Source: Chondrinema litorale
GTDB lineage: Bacteria > Bacteroidota > Bacteroidia > Cytophagales > Flammeovirgaceae
Length of the DNA stretch: 64,000 nucleotides
NCBI RefSeq assembly: GCF_026250525.1
Contig: NZ_CP111056.1
Location: 62,001 to 126,000 of the forward strand
Direction: 5' to 3'
Both the position numbers and the translations under genes were made by a program. This document shows positions 53,747 to 62,205 of the stretch, one piece after another. The first letter of the stretch is position 1. The number at the start of each line of letters is the position of its first letter. Below the pieces are notes generated by a model. That model saw nothing but the letters and a program-made list of their open reading frames with translations, was not told the origin of the DNA and ran no database searches.

Positions 53747-55516
53747 ATGAATATAAAAAAACTATTAATAATTGGGATATTGGTATTATCTACCCTTACC
53801 CAATGCGAAGATGTTCTTGAAACTGAAAATATATACAGTTATGATTCAGAGTTAGTCTGGCAAAGTGAAGACCTGGCCAATGCGTATTTAGCCAACCTTT
53901 ATAGTATTTTTGGAAACTGGAGTGCTTCAGCTGATAATACATCTGAACAAATAACCGGAATGCCTTTCTATGAAGGTCTTGTAACAGTTATCAATGGAAG
54001 TTACAAGAATTGGGATTATTCAAGAATAAGACTGATCAATCAGGCTATCGAGGATGTAAACTCAGGCACTTTGGATCAAGAGATTAAGGATGAAATCACC
54101 GGGCAAGCGCTTTTCATGCGGGCTTACAAATATTTTGATATGGTGGTTTATCATGGTGGAGTACCTTACATCACAACTCCTCAAGACAGATATGAGGATG
54201 ATTTAATGGTTAGCCGTAATTCAACTGCCGAATGTTTTGATTTAATTGAGCAGGATTTATTGGATGCCATTGAATTGTTGCCTCAAAGTATCCCAGCATC
54301 ATCTGATGTGTATGGTAAAATTGACCAAAATTTTGCTTTAGCCTTTTATGCCAAAGTGATGCTTTATAAAGCTTCTCCTCAGTTCAATCCTTCTAATCCA
54401 TGGAGTAATCAATATTGGGAAACGGCTTATACAGTGAACAAACAAGCCTATGATGATTTAACAGCTCAAGGTTATGGATTGATTGAAGATTATGCTGATC
54501 TATTTTTAGATGAGAGAAATAATGAAACTGTATTTGCTGTAGTTAATACCTACCCCAATAAAACAGCTGCTTGGGATCATGGTGTTAGACCTGGTTCTGA
54601 AAGCCGGGGGCCTGCTTCAGCTTGTCCTACATGGGAATTTGTACAGGAATTTCCGATGCTGGATGGTAAATTGTATAATGACCCTACCAGCGATTATTTC
54701 ATGACAGACGAGGAGTTTTTACAAAACTTTTGGGAAAACAGAGATCCACGATTCAATAAATCGGTAGTTTGGAATGCAAGTGTTTATGAAGTATCTGGAA
54801 AAGCCGGACACAGACAATATACGTCTTTGGGTATTGCTCATGAATTGGACGATTACGGAATCAACCCGGAAGCCAATATTAATTCCACTAATTTAAATCG
54901 CTATAGTGGCTTCTTTGTGAAGAAAGCAAGTGATCTGTCACTTACTCAGGCAGAAGTGCAGCAATATGATGTTGATTATGTAGTGATGCGTTTTGCAGAG
55001 GTAATGTTAAACTATGCAGAAGCTGCAAATGAAACTGGCAAATCTACCGAAGCACTTGAAATACTGAAACAATTAAGAGAAAGAGCAGGCATCGAACCAG
55101 GCTCAGGTAATAATTTTGGTATTACAGCAACCACAACAGAAGAAGTAAGGGAAGCTATAATTGCAGAACGAAATATAGAATTTTGTTTTGAAGGCCACCG
55201 ATTCTGGGATTTAAGAAGATTGAGAATGTTGGATAGATTGGATGGAATTTCCAAGCATGGTGTAGAAGCAATTGCGATTAACGAAAACGGAACGGAAATG
55301 GCTATTTCTACTGCAAAAGCTCAGGCAGATGCAAATGAGTTATTACCATCTGATTTTGAATACAGCCTGTTGATTACTCCATATACTGGTACACAGATTT
55401 CTTCAGTTCCTGATACTTATTATTTCTTCCCGATTAGCCAGTCTTCTATTGATGCCAATGGTAATCTGGAGCAAAATGTAGATTGGGGAGGAAGTTTCAA
55501 TCCAACTTTAGAGTAA
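53747..55516 (+). CDS. RagB/SusD-family outer-membrane lipoprotein
   Basis: A 589-residue SusD-like protein with a lipoprotein signal (lipobox TLTQC near residue 19). Family features include ALFMRAYKYFDMVVYHGGVPY, FALAFYAKVMLYKASPQ and ERNIEFCFEGHRFWDLRRL, and the protein ends in the usual FFPISQSSIDANGNLEQN. It forms the surface lid of the SusC channel encoded 15 bp upstream. It ends the second uptake operon. Two hairpins follow in the spacer. Confidence 0.93.
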   Translation: MNIKKLLIIGILVLSTLTQCEDVLETENIYSYDSELVWQSEDLANAYLANLYSIFGNWSASADNTSEQITGMPFYEGLVTVINGSYKNWDYSRIRLINQAIEDVNSGTLDQEIKDEITGQALFMRAYKYFDMVVYHGGVPYITTPQDRYEDDLMVSRNSTAECFDLIEQDLLDAIELLPQSIPASSDVYGKIDQNFALAFYAKVMLYKASPQFNPSNPWSNQYWETAYTVNKQAYDDLTAQGYGLIEDYADLFLDERNNETVFAVVNTYPNKTAAWDHGVRPGSESRGPASACPTWEFVQEFPMLDGKLYNDPTSDYFMTDEEFLQNFWENRDPRFNKSVVWNASVYEVSGKAGHRQYTSLGIAHELDDYGINPEANINSTNLNRYSGFFVKKASDLSLTQAEVQQYDVDYVVMRFAEVMLNYAEAANETGKSTEALEILKQLRERAGIEPGSGNNFGITATTTEEVREAIIAERNIEFCFEGHRFWDLRRLRMLDRLDGISKHGVEAIAINENGTEMAISTAKAQADANELLPSDFEYSLLITPYTGTQISSVPDTYYFFPISQSSIDANGNLEQNVDWGGSFNPTLE

Positions 55517-55603
55517 TATAAACTCAATATTCACTTGATCAGTAGTCTTTGTATGAGGGCTACTGATTTTTTGTTTTAACTATGTTGATGCACTGCAAAA
55601 AAA

Positions 55604-55634
55604 ATCCTTTACCTCAAGCGAGATAAAGGATTTT
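55604..55634 (+). terminator. Hairpin terminator after the second susD
   Basis: Stem ATCCTTTA (55604-55611) with TAAAGGAT (55624-55631) ends in a short T-run, 88 bp after the stop codon. Confidence 0.6.
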
Positions 55635-55755
55635 AAGCAATTAATGGTGTAACTGCTATCTTTTATATGCATAATAATGCTTCAATTTACACAGATAAAT
55701 TTTTACTTTATTAGTAGAATGATCTGGAAGTAGAAAAGTGATGGCTCAAATAGAA

Positions 55756-55788
55756 AATCCCTTATCTAAGGAAGATAAGGGATTTTTA
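55756..55788. terminator. Second hairpin downstream of susD
   Basis: Stem AATCCCTTATC (55756-55766) with GATAAGGGATT (55774-55784) has A and T runs on either side, so it can act in both directions. A further palindrome ATGCCATT/AATGGCAT lies at 55801-55818. The rest of 55517-56010 shows no gene. Confidence 0.6.
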
Positions 55789-56010
55789 TATAATTTTCTG
55801 ATGCCATTGAAATGGCATTTGATTCATTAGAATCTAAATATATACAATGCTTTTCTTGTTAAAAATTTATAGGTACCTGTAAATAGAAATCAGCTCGCTA
55901 AAGTAGCCTATCTTTTATCCCGAATTGGGGGATGTGTAATGTGATTGATGAATAGAACAATTATAAACGAATATCTTAGTTTTTGGGAGAGATAGAAATG
56001 TATGCTCCTG

Positions 56011-56282
56011 GAATCCAGCGATTAGCTTAAGCAAGCTTATTGATTAACACAAACAACTTGTACCTTTCTGGCAGTTAGCTTTTGGAAGAAGCCCTAAGGC
56101 CAAATGGTGCTTATTAAGCCCTGCAGGCCGCACCCTTCCTGAAATCTGGCTGGGAAGTATAAAGTCCTCAGGGACGATTGTTGATTTAATTGGTGGCACA
56201 CTAAGTGACCCCGTATGGAATGATTCATCAAACTTTAAGATACCTCCCCCAAAAGCTTTTTTAAAGTTTAAAATGTAAAATT
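56011..56282 (+). ncRNA. Candidate bridge RNA region of the IS110 copy
   Basis: IS110-group elements encode a structured bridge RNA in the non-coding left end that pairs with target and donor DNA (established for IS621). This 272-bp left end is long, non-coding and conserved in both copies. It contains TAAGGCCA near 56095, the reverse complement of the TGGCCTTA found at the copy 1 target. That is the expected look of a guide, but folding was not computed. Confidence 0.45.
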
Positions 56283-57611
56283 ATGAAAAAGAAAATCACA
56301 ATGGAGGTAGTTAATCCCCTTGCAGCCGGTATTGATGTAGGTTCTAGAAGTCATTTTGTAAGTATTGGTCAAACAAAAGAAGATGTTAGAGAATTTGGTG
56401 TATATACCAAAGATCATAATGCAATGATTGAGTGGTTAAAGAAAGCTAAGATTACTACGGTAGCCATGGAAAGTACAGGTAGTTATTGGCAAACATTATT
56501 TAGTGCATTACAATTGGCAGAATTTGAGGTAATACTGGTTAATGGCAGGGATGTAAAAAATGTGAAAGGTAAAAAGACAGATATGTTAGATTGTATTTGG
56601 ATTCAAAAACTACACAGTCTGGGGCTTTTAAGAGGTAGTTATTTACCTGATGAACATACTCGAGAATTGCATACCTATTGTTTATATAGACAGAAATTAA
56701 TAGAACAAAGCTCCAAGTATATAAATAGAATACAGAAGAATCTTCGCTTAATGAATATTAGGTTAGATGTTGCTATCAATGATATTACAGGTAAAACTGG
56801 TTCTGCTATCCTTAATGCTATTCTTTTAGGAGAGAGAAATCCCAAAACACTTTCAGAACTAGCAGATGTAAGGGTCAAAAAAAGTAAAGAAGAAATTGCT
56901 AAATCTTTAGATGGGGAATGGAAAGACGACCTACTATATGTTATTAAAGACTGTTGGCAAACTTATCAATATTACCAAGACAGAATTCGAGACCTAGATA
57001 TTTGCGTAGAAAATACACTAAAAAAGGGGCTTAATATTATTAAAAAAGTAAAACTTCCAGATGTTGGAATGAAACAGCTAAGTAAAAATGATCCAAAATT
57101 TGATTTACGTTCACTGGCCTATCAGATACTTGGCATAGATCTATATCAAATTGGAGGGGTTCGAAATGGGACAGTATTAACAGTTTTGAGCACATTGGGA
57201 AGTGGAATTAATAAATTTCCTACCTCTAAACACTTTGTGAGTTGGCTAAGGTTAGCTCCTAATAATAAAATAAGTGGTGGCAAAATATTAAGTAGTAGGA
57301 CTCAAAAAGGGAAAAATCAGTTGAGCATTTCACTTAGAAGAGCTGCTAATGCAATTGGAAATACTAAAACTCACCCACTTAAAAAGTTTTTTTCTAGAAT
57401 CGCTTACAAAAAAGGTAGAGGTGCAGCTATTACTGCTACTGCCAGAAAATTAGCTGTAATTATTTATAGGATGCTTCTCTATAAAGAGGACTTCAATCCA
57501 GGACTCCATGCGAATGAGGAAAGGGAAAGGCTGAAAAAGATCATAGCAGTCAGGAAAAAAGTGGCAGCATTGAACCTTACTGATGCCGAAAAGGGAGCTA
57601 TTTTCACTTAG
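56283..57611 (+). CDS. IS110-family transposase (DEDD recombinase), copy 1
   Basis: A 442-residue transposase. The RuvC-like N-terminal domain carries the DEDD residues in AAGIDVGSRSH, TVAMESTGSYW and KKTDMLDCIW. The C-terminal Tnp_20 domain, with the nucleophilic serine region, contains LAPNNKISGGKILSSRTQKG. IS110 enzymes recombine DNA guided by a bridge RNA. The protein sequence is identical to the copy at 62238-63566 and appears intact, so this element may be active. Confidence 0.92.
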   Translation: MKKKITMEVVNPLAAGIDVGSRSHFVSIGQTKEDVREFGVYTKDHNAMIEWLKKAKITTVAMESTGSYWQTLFSALQLAEFEVILVNGRDVKNVKGKKTDMLDCIWIQKLHSLGLLRGSYLPDEHTRELHTYCLYRQKLIEQSSKYINRIQKNLRLMNIRLDVAINDITGKTGSAILNAILLGERNPKTLSELADVRVKKSKEEIAKSLDGEWKDDLLYVIKDCWQTYQYYQDRIRDLDICVENTLKKGLNIIKKVKLPDVGMKQLSKNDPKFDLRSLAYQILGIDLYQIGGVRNGTVLTVLSTLGSGINKFPTSKHFVSWLRLAPNNKISGGKILSSRTQKGKNQLSISLRRAANAIGNTKTHPLKKFFSRIAYKKGRGAAITATARKLAVIIYRMLLYKEDFNPGLHANEERERLKKIIAVRKKVAALNLTDAEKGAIFT

Positions 57612-57713
57612 GAGGCAAGGAAAGTGGAAGAGTTGTATGGAATTGGCCTTACACAAAGCTGTAAGCCCATGAAAAACAAAGAAAAATTACAAAAAACAAC
57701 AACGAAAGCGAGG

Positions 57714-57732
57714 GTCGACTCGACAGAGGTCG
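57714..57732. repeat. Possible short palindromic insertion in IS3 orfA
   Basis: GTCG flanks an 11-nt core as direct repeats (57714-57717, 57729-57732), and the segment contains the palindrome GTCGACTCGAC. Removing 15 nt would keep the orfA frame, so restoration gives no test. Support is weaker than for the frame-breaking cases. Confidence 0.3.
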
Positions 57733-57736
57733 TCCC

Positions 57737-59319
57737 CAATGCTATTAAGTTAAGCATTTTTCTATCTATTTTTTGATTGGTAATGTATCAATAACATTTG
57801 CAGATGATACATTTTCACCATCATCATTTGCTATTTTAAATTTTGAACATTAGAATTAGACCTCACTATCTAAATACAGGAAGCTGGGTATCGGGCGATA
57901 TGGATTATTACAGACTTTTCCTTATTTGTTGTACTGGGTAATCACACCTGCCCGCTGCTTGATCCTTGTCCCCCTTGGAAAATGTCTTCCCGGCTTTATA
58001 GCTGTCATCGAACTTGCGATTTTATCGGTGAGTATCTTTAATATCCTATCTATACAGCGACAGGAGAGGAAATCTATGATACTCTTTCGCCAGAACCTAT
58101 AGGCATTCTTCCAATTGCACTTGTAGTCTAACCGCCTCTTGGCCGTTTTCCGTTTTATGATATCCTGCGCAGGAGCGGCCACTAGACTGGTCATGTTGAG
58201 GGTAAATATATGTGCGTAGAACTCCTGTAGTACACCTTGTGCTTTTTTACAGCCGAACTGTTCTATCTTCATCTTGGGTTTGAGTTTCTTGAAGCATTCC
58301 TCCACGCCCCATCTCAAATGGTAGAGTCCTTTGATGTCATCAGTGGTGTATTCATCTTGATCGAGCAAGGAAGTGATGAGCAGTTCTGTCTCCCCGGTAT
58401 CCAGTTCCACCTTGACCACCCTTACCCTTATGGGGGAATCGTCCATCTCATCTCTGGTGCAGGTGAGCCGCTCCTTGCGACTTGGTCGCCACTCTATGAT
58501 AAAGTCTTCCCTTTCCTCCAGCATCACCTGCTTGGTGAAGTTGGAGGCACCCACAGCGAAACGTACGCAGAAGTCACGCCCTGCAAACATAAGATGCTTT
58601 AATACCGAAAAATATCCGAAGTTCCTATCTAAGAGGAAAAGGCCTTCCATGTGGGCAATGGTCTCAAGGATATCATAGAGCATGGATTTTTCTCCTGTAT
58701 CCATCCTGTCCAAACGGCTATCCACGACTATATTGTTCAGCACATCATGCATAAAGAATATCCGTGCCGCGCAGCGGTCCACACCGTGGGAAGTGGTAGC
58801 ATGCACTCCGAAAACGTCCTTTATGTCATCGGAGATGGGCAGGTTCAGGCTGCTACCATCGCCAGCGAGCAGCACATGTTCTTTCCAGTAACGTTTGTTC
58901 GAGATCATGTAGCTCTCGACAGTCAAACCATTGAGGTCATTGAAGAAAGTTGGCGATATCTTGTATCTTGCCTGGGTGAAGGCACTACCGGTTACTACTG
59001 GTGCCAAGAGTTCTGGGAGTATTTCTTGTATATTGTACTCCACAGACTCCTTAAAAAGGTTGAGGATACACTTGGTTATGTTGGCGAAACTGAGTGGTGA
59101 AGCTCTTGTAAAGTCCTTTTCCGAGCACCTGTAAAGCTCAGGACTCCTTGGGCTATGGATGAGGGCAAAGATTTTTTTTTGAAGGTCCGTAAGATACCTT
59201 CTCATTGAGAATCCTGTTCATGGTAATACCGTTTTCTAAATTCACATAACAAAATTTATCTAAATATAGTAAGATTTTGCTGTTTCACATCATGTGGATT
59301 CCTTAACTTAATAGCATTG
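57737..59319 (-). mobile_element. IS4-family insertion sequence with intact ends and target duplication
   Basis: A 1583-bp element with 18-bp perfect terminal inverted repeats (CAATGCTATTAAGTTAAG at 57737-57754 and its complement at 59302-59319). It is flanked by the 10-bp direct repeat AGGTCGTCCC (57727-57736 and 59320-59329), the size expected for IS4. It lies in IS3 orfA and carries one intact transposase gene, so it is a recent insertion. Confidence 0.93.
57922..59205 (-). CDS. IS4-family transposase
   Basis: A 427-residue DDE transposase. The catalytic residues can be placed at LLAGDGSSLNLP (first Asp), LFLLDRNFGYFS (second Asp) and YHLRWGVEECFKKLKPK. The last matches the IS4-type Y-(2)-R-(3)-E-(6)-K signature with the Glu. 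The gene is full length and uninterrupted. It is read on the minus strand from ATG at 59205, within well-defined inverted repeats. Confidence 0.9.
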   Translation of the reverse strand: MRRYLTDLQKKIFALIHSPRSPELYRCSEKDFTRASPLSFANITKCILNLFKESVEYNIQEILPELLAPVVTGSAFTQARYKISPTFFNDLNGLTVESYMISNKRYWKEHVLLAGDGSSLNLPISDDIKDVFGVHATTSHGVDRCAARIFFMHDVLNNIVVDSRLDRMDTGEKSMLYDILETIAHMEGLFLLDRNFGYFSVLKHLMFAGRDFCVRFAVGASNFTKQVMLEEREDFIIEWRPSRKERLTCTRDEMDDSPIRVRVVKVELDTGETELLITSLLDQDEYTTDDIKGLYHLRWGVEECFKKLKPKMKIEQFGCKKAQGVLQEFYAHIFTLNMTSLVAAPAQDIIKRKTAKRRLDYKCNWKNAYRFWRKSIIDFLSCRCIDRILKILTDKIASSMTAIKPGRHFPRGTRIKQRAGVITQYNK

Positions 59320-60056
59320 AGGTCGTCCCAACGAAACGAATTTTGACGTTAGCACAGCGTCAGAAGATTATCGAATACTATAATACTGGTGGTCGGTAAA
59401 CTTGTTTAGACAGTGGTTGAGAACAGAAAGACGAAGAGAAAATAACCAACTCAAAAACAGTCAATGCAAATGGATGATCCAGACTACAAGGATAAAGATG
59501 CTGAAATTGCAGCCCTCAAAAAAGCACTCCAACAAAAAGAGAAAGAGCTGAATTATGCTAAAATGAAGCATAAGGCATTGGATATTTTAATTGAAATCGC
59601 TGAAGAAAGATTTGACATCATAATAAAGCTTGCAGCTGCAAAAAAGTCTGGGCCTTGGCGGTAGACAAGATGCGTCTTGTGTTTCCATTGTTGAGTTTGA
59701 CCTTAATCTGTAGTTTTTATGATCGACATCGGCAAAGTTATTATGAGGCTGTACGACGTGAGAAAGCTTATCAAGAAATAGCAGATAAAGTCATCAAAAA
59801 AGTAAGTTCACTCAGAGAAGTATTGCCAGGTATTGGTACTTCAAAGCTGCATTTTTTGATGAAAGATTGGCTAAAAACTGAAGGGATTAAAATGGGCAGA
59901 GATAAACTACATGAGCTGCTTAGAGATAGAAGTTTGCTGATAAAAAAAAGAGATGGCATCAGAACTACTAATTCCAATCATCATTACAGAAAATACAATG
60001 ATAAACGTCGAAGTTTAGAAGTCACTAGACCTGAGAGATTATGGGTATCCGATATT

Positions 60057-60073
60057 ACCGCGTCGCGTAGACC
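60057..60073. repeat. 14-nt palindromic insertion in IS3 orfB (first)
   Basis: The direct repeat ACC (60057-60059, 60071-60073) flanks the 11-nt core GCGTCGCGTAG, with palindrome CGCGTCGCG. Deleting 14 nt restores WVSDIT followed by YVPVKGNYSYLSLVTDAYS, the conserved DDE core. Confidence 0.7.
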
Positions 60074-60307
60074 TATGTGCCAGTAAAGGGTAATTACTCG
60101 TATCTAAGTTTGGTTACTGATGCTTATTCTAGAAAGGTAGTAGGTTGGGCAATGGAAGATAGTCTAGAAGCTGAAGGGCCGATGAAAGCGCTACGGATGG
60201 CCCCCATGGACGTATGTTTGAATCCCTTAATCTAAGGTATTAAATTACAAGAAAAGATGAGGAGAGAATGACGCCATGGAAGATACGTTTTATACGATAT
60301 CGAGCAG

Positions 60308-60325
60308 TTGCCACTGTGGCCATTG
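60308..60325. repeat. Possible palindromic insertion in the IS110 left end
   Basis: The direct repeat TTG (60308-60310, 60323-60325) flanks CCACTGTGGCCA, and the palindrome GCCACTGTGGC lies at 60310-60320. The region is non-coding, so frame restoration cannot be used. It has the same form as the four coding cases. Confidence 0.4.
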
Positions 60326-60477
60326 ATTTACAATTCATTTCTCTCTTTTCTTTATAGGAACAACAGTATTTAGGGGAGAGATATCTACCTCGGATAATTT
60401 ACGTGAGAATCCGTTCCACGGTGGCCATAAAGAAATTCTAATGAAAAACACAATTTTAAAAAAATGCTTCGGAATTG

Positions 60478-60493
60478 ACAGCGTGGCTGCCAC
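60478..60493. repeat. 14-nt palindromic insertion in IS110 transposase (N-terminus)
   Basis: AC (60478-60479, 60492-60493) flanks the 12-nt core AGCGTGGCTGCC. The palindrome GTGGCTGCCAC spans the junction. Deleting 14 nt joins GID to ISKDTFS. Confidence 0.7.
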
Positions 60494-60777
60494 ATTTCAA
60501 AAGATACCTTTTCGGTTCAATATGGGATGCTTACCCAAGAATTAGATGTACGATATGGGGCAAAGAGAATTTTCAAAAATACCTTGAGCGACATCGAAAA
60601 TTTTATTGTTTGGGCAAATAAAAAGCTAGATGACACCAGTCTTCCGACCCTTTTTGTGGTAGAAGCTACAGGGGTGTATTATGAGAACTTGGCATATGTT
60701 TTATCGGATACAAATCTACGGGTCAGTGTACTGTTGCCCAATAAAGCTAAAGCTTTTGCAGAAAGTCTAGACACAAA

Positions 60778-60795
60778 ATCTGGGAGGTCCCATCT
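60778..60795. repeat. 14-nt palindromic insertion in IS110 transposase (DEDD motif)
   Basis: The direct repeat ATCT (60778-60781, 60792-60795) flanks the 10-nt core GGGAGGTCCC, a palindrome with arms GGGA/TCCC. Deleting 14 nt restores KTDELDA, part of the active site. Confidence 0.75.
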
Positions 60796-61700
60796 AAGAC
60801 TGATGAATTAGATGCTATTATGCTGTGTCGTATGGGATTAGAACGAACACTACCCATTTGGCAAGCTCCCGATACTACTTTGAGAGAAATTAAACTGTTG
60901 ACTAGGGAGCGAAGTCAATATCAAAAAAAGAAGACGGCTGCAATTAACCAGCTCCATGCTTATAAGAATGGTTTTGATGTCCCCAAAATCATTATTGAGC
61001 GCTTAGAGCAAGAAATCGAGTCCCTTCTTGATACGATTGTAATAATAGAGCAACAACTATCTGTACTTGTAGAGCAAGAAAAAGATATAAAGCAAACCAT
61101 TGACAGAATTACAAAAGTACCTGGTCTAGGTGTGATAAGTGTACTAACCGTACTTGCTGAAACTAATAATTTTTCTTTGGTAAATAACATCAAACAGTTG
61201 GTAAGTTATGCAGGCTTGGATGTGCAACTTAACCAATCTGGAAAAAGTAGTAAAAGAGCTAGAATTTCTAAAAAAGGCCACCGTGGCAACGGGAATTCTC
61301 ACATCAGAAAAGCTTTGTACATGCCTGCTCTTGCGGCTTGTAACAGTAAGAATTCAAGTTTACATGATTTTTATGAGGGGGTCATTGAAAAAAAGCCTTG
61401 CAAAAAGATTGGAGTCATTGCTGTAGAACGTAAGCTATTAATATTAATTTATTCGTTGTGGAAATCGAAAGAAGAGTTTGATGTAAAACGACATCAATCA
61501 CAAAAAGAAATTTCATGTACAATACAAAAAAATAAGAGCGAGTTAGTACTCACTCTAAACTAGATGGACTTCGGTATAAAACTTCCTACCATGTCCTCTT
61601 TCGGGTAATTAAATTTACTGATTTTTATTTGTTTTTAAACACAGTATCAATGGCATTAAAACAAAGAAAGAATAGGAAATCAGTAAAACTGATGCACCAT

Positions 61701-61715
61701 CGACCGCCGACCCGG
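61701..61715. repeat. 15-nt in-frame insertion in IS3 orfB
   Basis: Fifteen GC-rich nucleotides encode RPPTR between MHH and SDRGSQY, a place where IS3 OrfB proteins normally read HHSDRG. A weak inverted repeat GACC/GGTC spans it. No clear direct repeat is seen. Confidence 0.45.
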
Positions 61716-61817
61716 TCAGATCGTGGTAGTCAGTATTGTTCCAATGATTATACAAAGCTTTTGAAGAAAAATAAGATTGAAATTAGTATGGTTCAAACTG
61801 GCGACCCAAGAGACAAT

Positions 61818-61834
61818 GGGGGCCGTCCCACGGG
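61818..61834. repeat. 14-nt palindromic insertion in IS3 orfB (second)
   Basis: The direct repeat GGG (61818-61820, 61832-61834) flanks GGCCGTCCCAC. The palindrome CCGTCCCACGG overlaps the right repeat. Deleting 14 nt restores DNGIAERMHRTLK, the conserved end of the integrase core. Confidence 0.7.
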
Positions 61835-62205
61835 ATTGCTGAAAGAATGCACAGGACGCTGAAAACGGAGTTTTTATATGGTAAACCGAAGGGGTTTTTA
61901 TCTACCGCAGCAGCTTCAGCCACAATGGAAAAAAACATTGAAGCATATAATAATATCAGACCCCATGCCAGTGTAGATTACCTCACCCCTGCTCAAGCAC
62001 ATTGCTTGGAGGGTAAAATACATAAACGGTGGAAAGCTCCCGGTTGGAAACCTGATTGGAAAAACCGAAAGAGCCGTAAAAAAGAAATCAATCTAGAAGA
62101 CTACTATGAATTTAATGGTGTAAAAGGATTCTAAAAATAGTACAACATACTTTAGTCACTAATTCTATGATTATACTCTAAAAAAGTGTAGAAATCTGTA
62201 AGGCT

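Larger units (their letters stand above)
56011..57643 (+). mobile_element. IS110-family element, copy 1
   Basis: A 1633-bp element identical by eye, including the non-coding end, to the inverted copy at 62206-63838. It has no terminal inverted repeats, as usual in IS110. A long 272-bp left end precedes the transposase gene and a short 32-bp right end follows it. Flanks read CTCCTG on the left and TGGCCTTACA on the right, so it interrupts the motif CTCCTGGCCTTACA. Confidence 0.88.
57669..59664 (+). pseudogene. IS3-family orfA, interrupted by the IS4 element
   Basis: The reading frame starts at 57669 (MKNKEKLQKTTTKARV) and is broken at 57737 by the IS4-family element. It resumes after 59329 (PTKRILTLAQRQKIIEYYNTG) but hits a stop at about 59396. 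The C-terminal part is recognisable in another frame from 59464: DPDYKDKDAEIAALKKALQQ and MKHKALDILIEIAEERFDI, the leucine-zipper and tail of IS3 OrfA. It is therefore disrupted and frameshifted. Short palindromes at 57714-57724 (GTCGACTCGAC) and 59630-59641 (TTGCAGCTGCAA) may be small insertions within it. Confidence 0.75.
60441..61563 (+). pseudogene. IS110-family transposase with two 14-nt insertions
   Basis: The frame opens at ATG 60441 (MKNTILKKCFGID). It is shifted by a 14-nt insertion at 60478-60493 and again at 60778-60795, and runs open from 60820 to 61563. With both removed, the N-terminus reads GIDISKDTFSVQYGMLTQ and the middle DTKSKTDELDAIMLCRMG. This restores the IS110 DEDD motif KTD-LDA. 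The C-terminal Tnp_20 part is intact (VPGLGVISVLTVLAE, SGKSSKRARISKKGHRGNG). It differs in sequence from the other IS110 copies and belongs to a separate subgroup. Confidence 0.85.
60202..61654 (+). mobile_element. Second IS110-family element inside IS3 orfB
   Basis: A 1453-bp insertion bounded by a repeated ATGGC (60197-60201, 61650-61654). Joining the flanks restores the OrfB segment KALRMALKQRKN. A 239-bp non-coding left end precedes the transposase gene, as expected for the bridge-RNA-encoding end. The transposase gene is broken twice by 14-nt insertions. Confidence 0.8.
59655..62134 (+). pseudogene. IS3-family orfB, broken by small insertions and an IS110 element
   Basis: The product would be an IS3 OrfB integrase. 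N-terminal HTH_21 (YYEAVRREKAYQEIADKVI, LRDRSLLIKKR) is followed by the DDE core: WVSDIT (Asp), SLVTDAYSRKVVGW (Asp) and RMHRTLKTEF (Glu). It is interrupted at 60057-60073 by a 14-nt insertion, at 60202-61654 by an IS110-family element, at 61701-61715 by 15 in-frame nt (RPPTR between MHH and SDRGSQY), and at 61818-61834 by another 14-nt insertion. Removing these gives a continuous frame. The start used is TTG at 59655, and IS3 OrfB is usually made by frameshifting from orfA. Confidence 0.85.

Noticed and set aside
58237..59134. Plus-strand ORFs across the IS4 element
   Set aside because: They are shadows of the minus-strand transposase gene in other frames.
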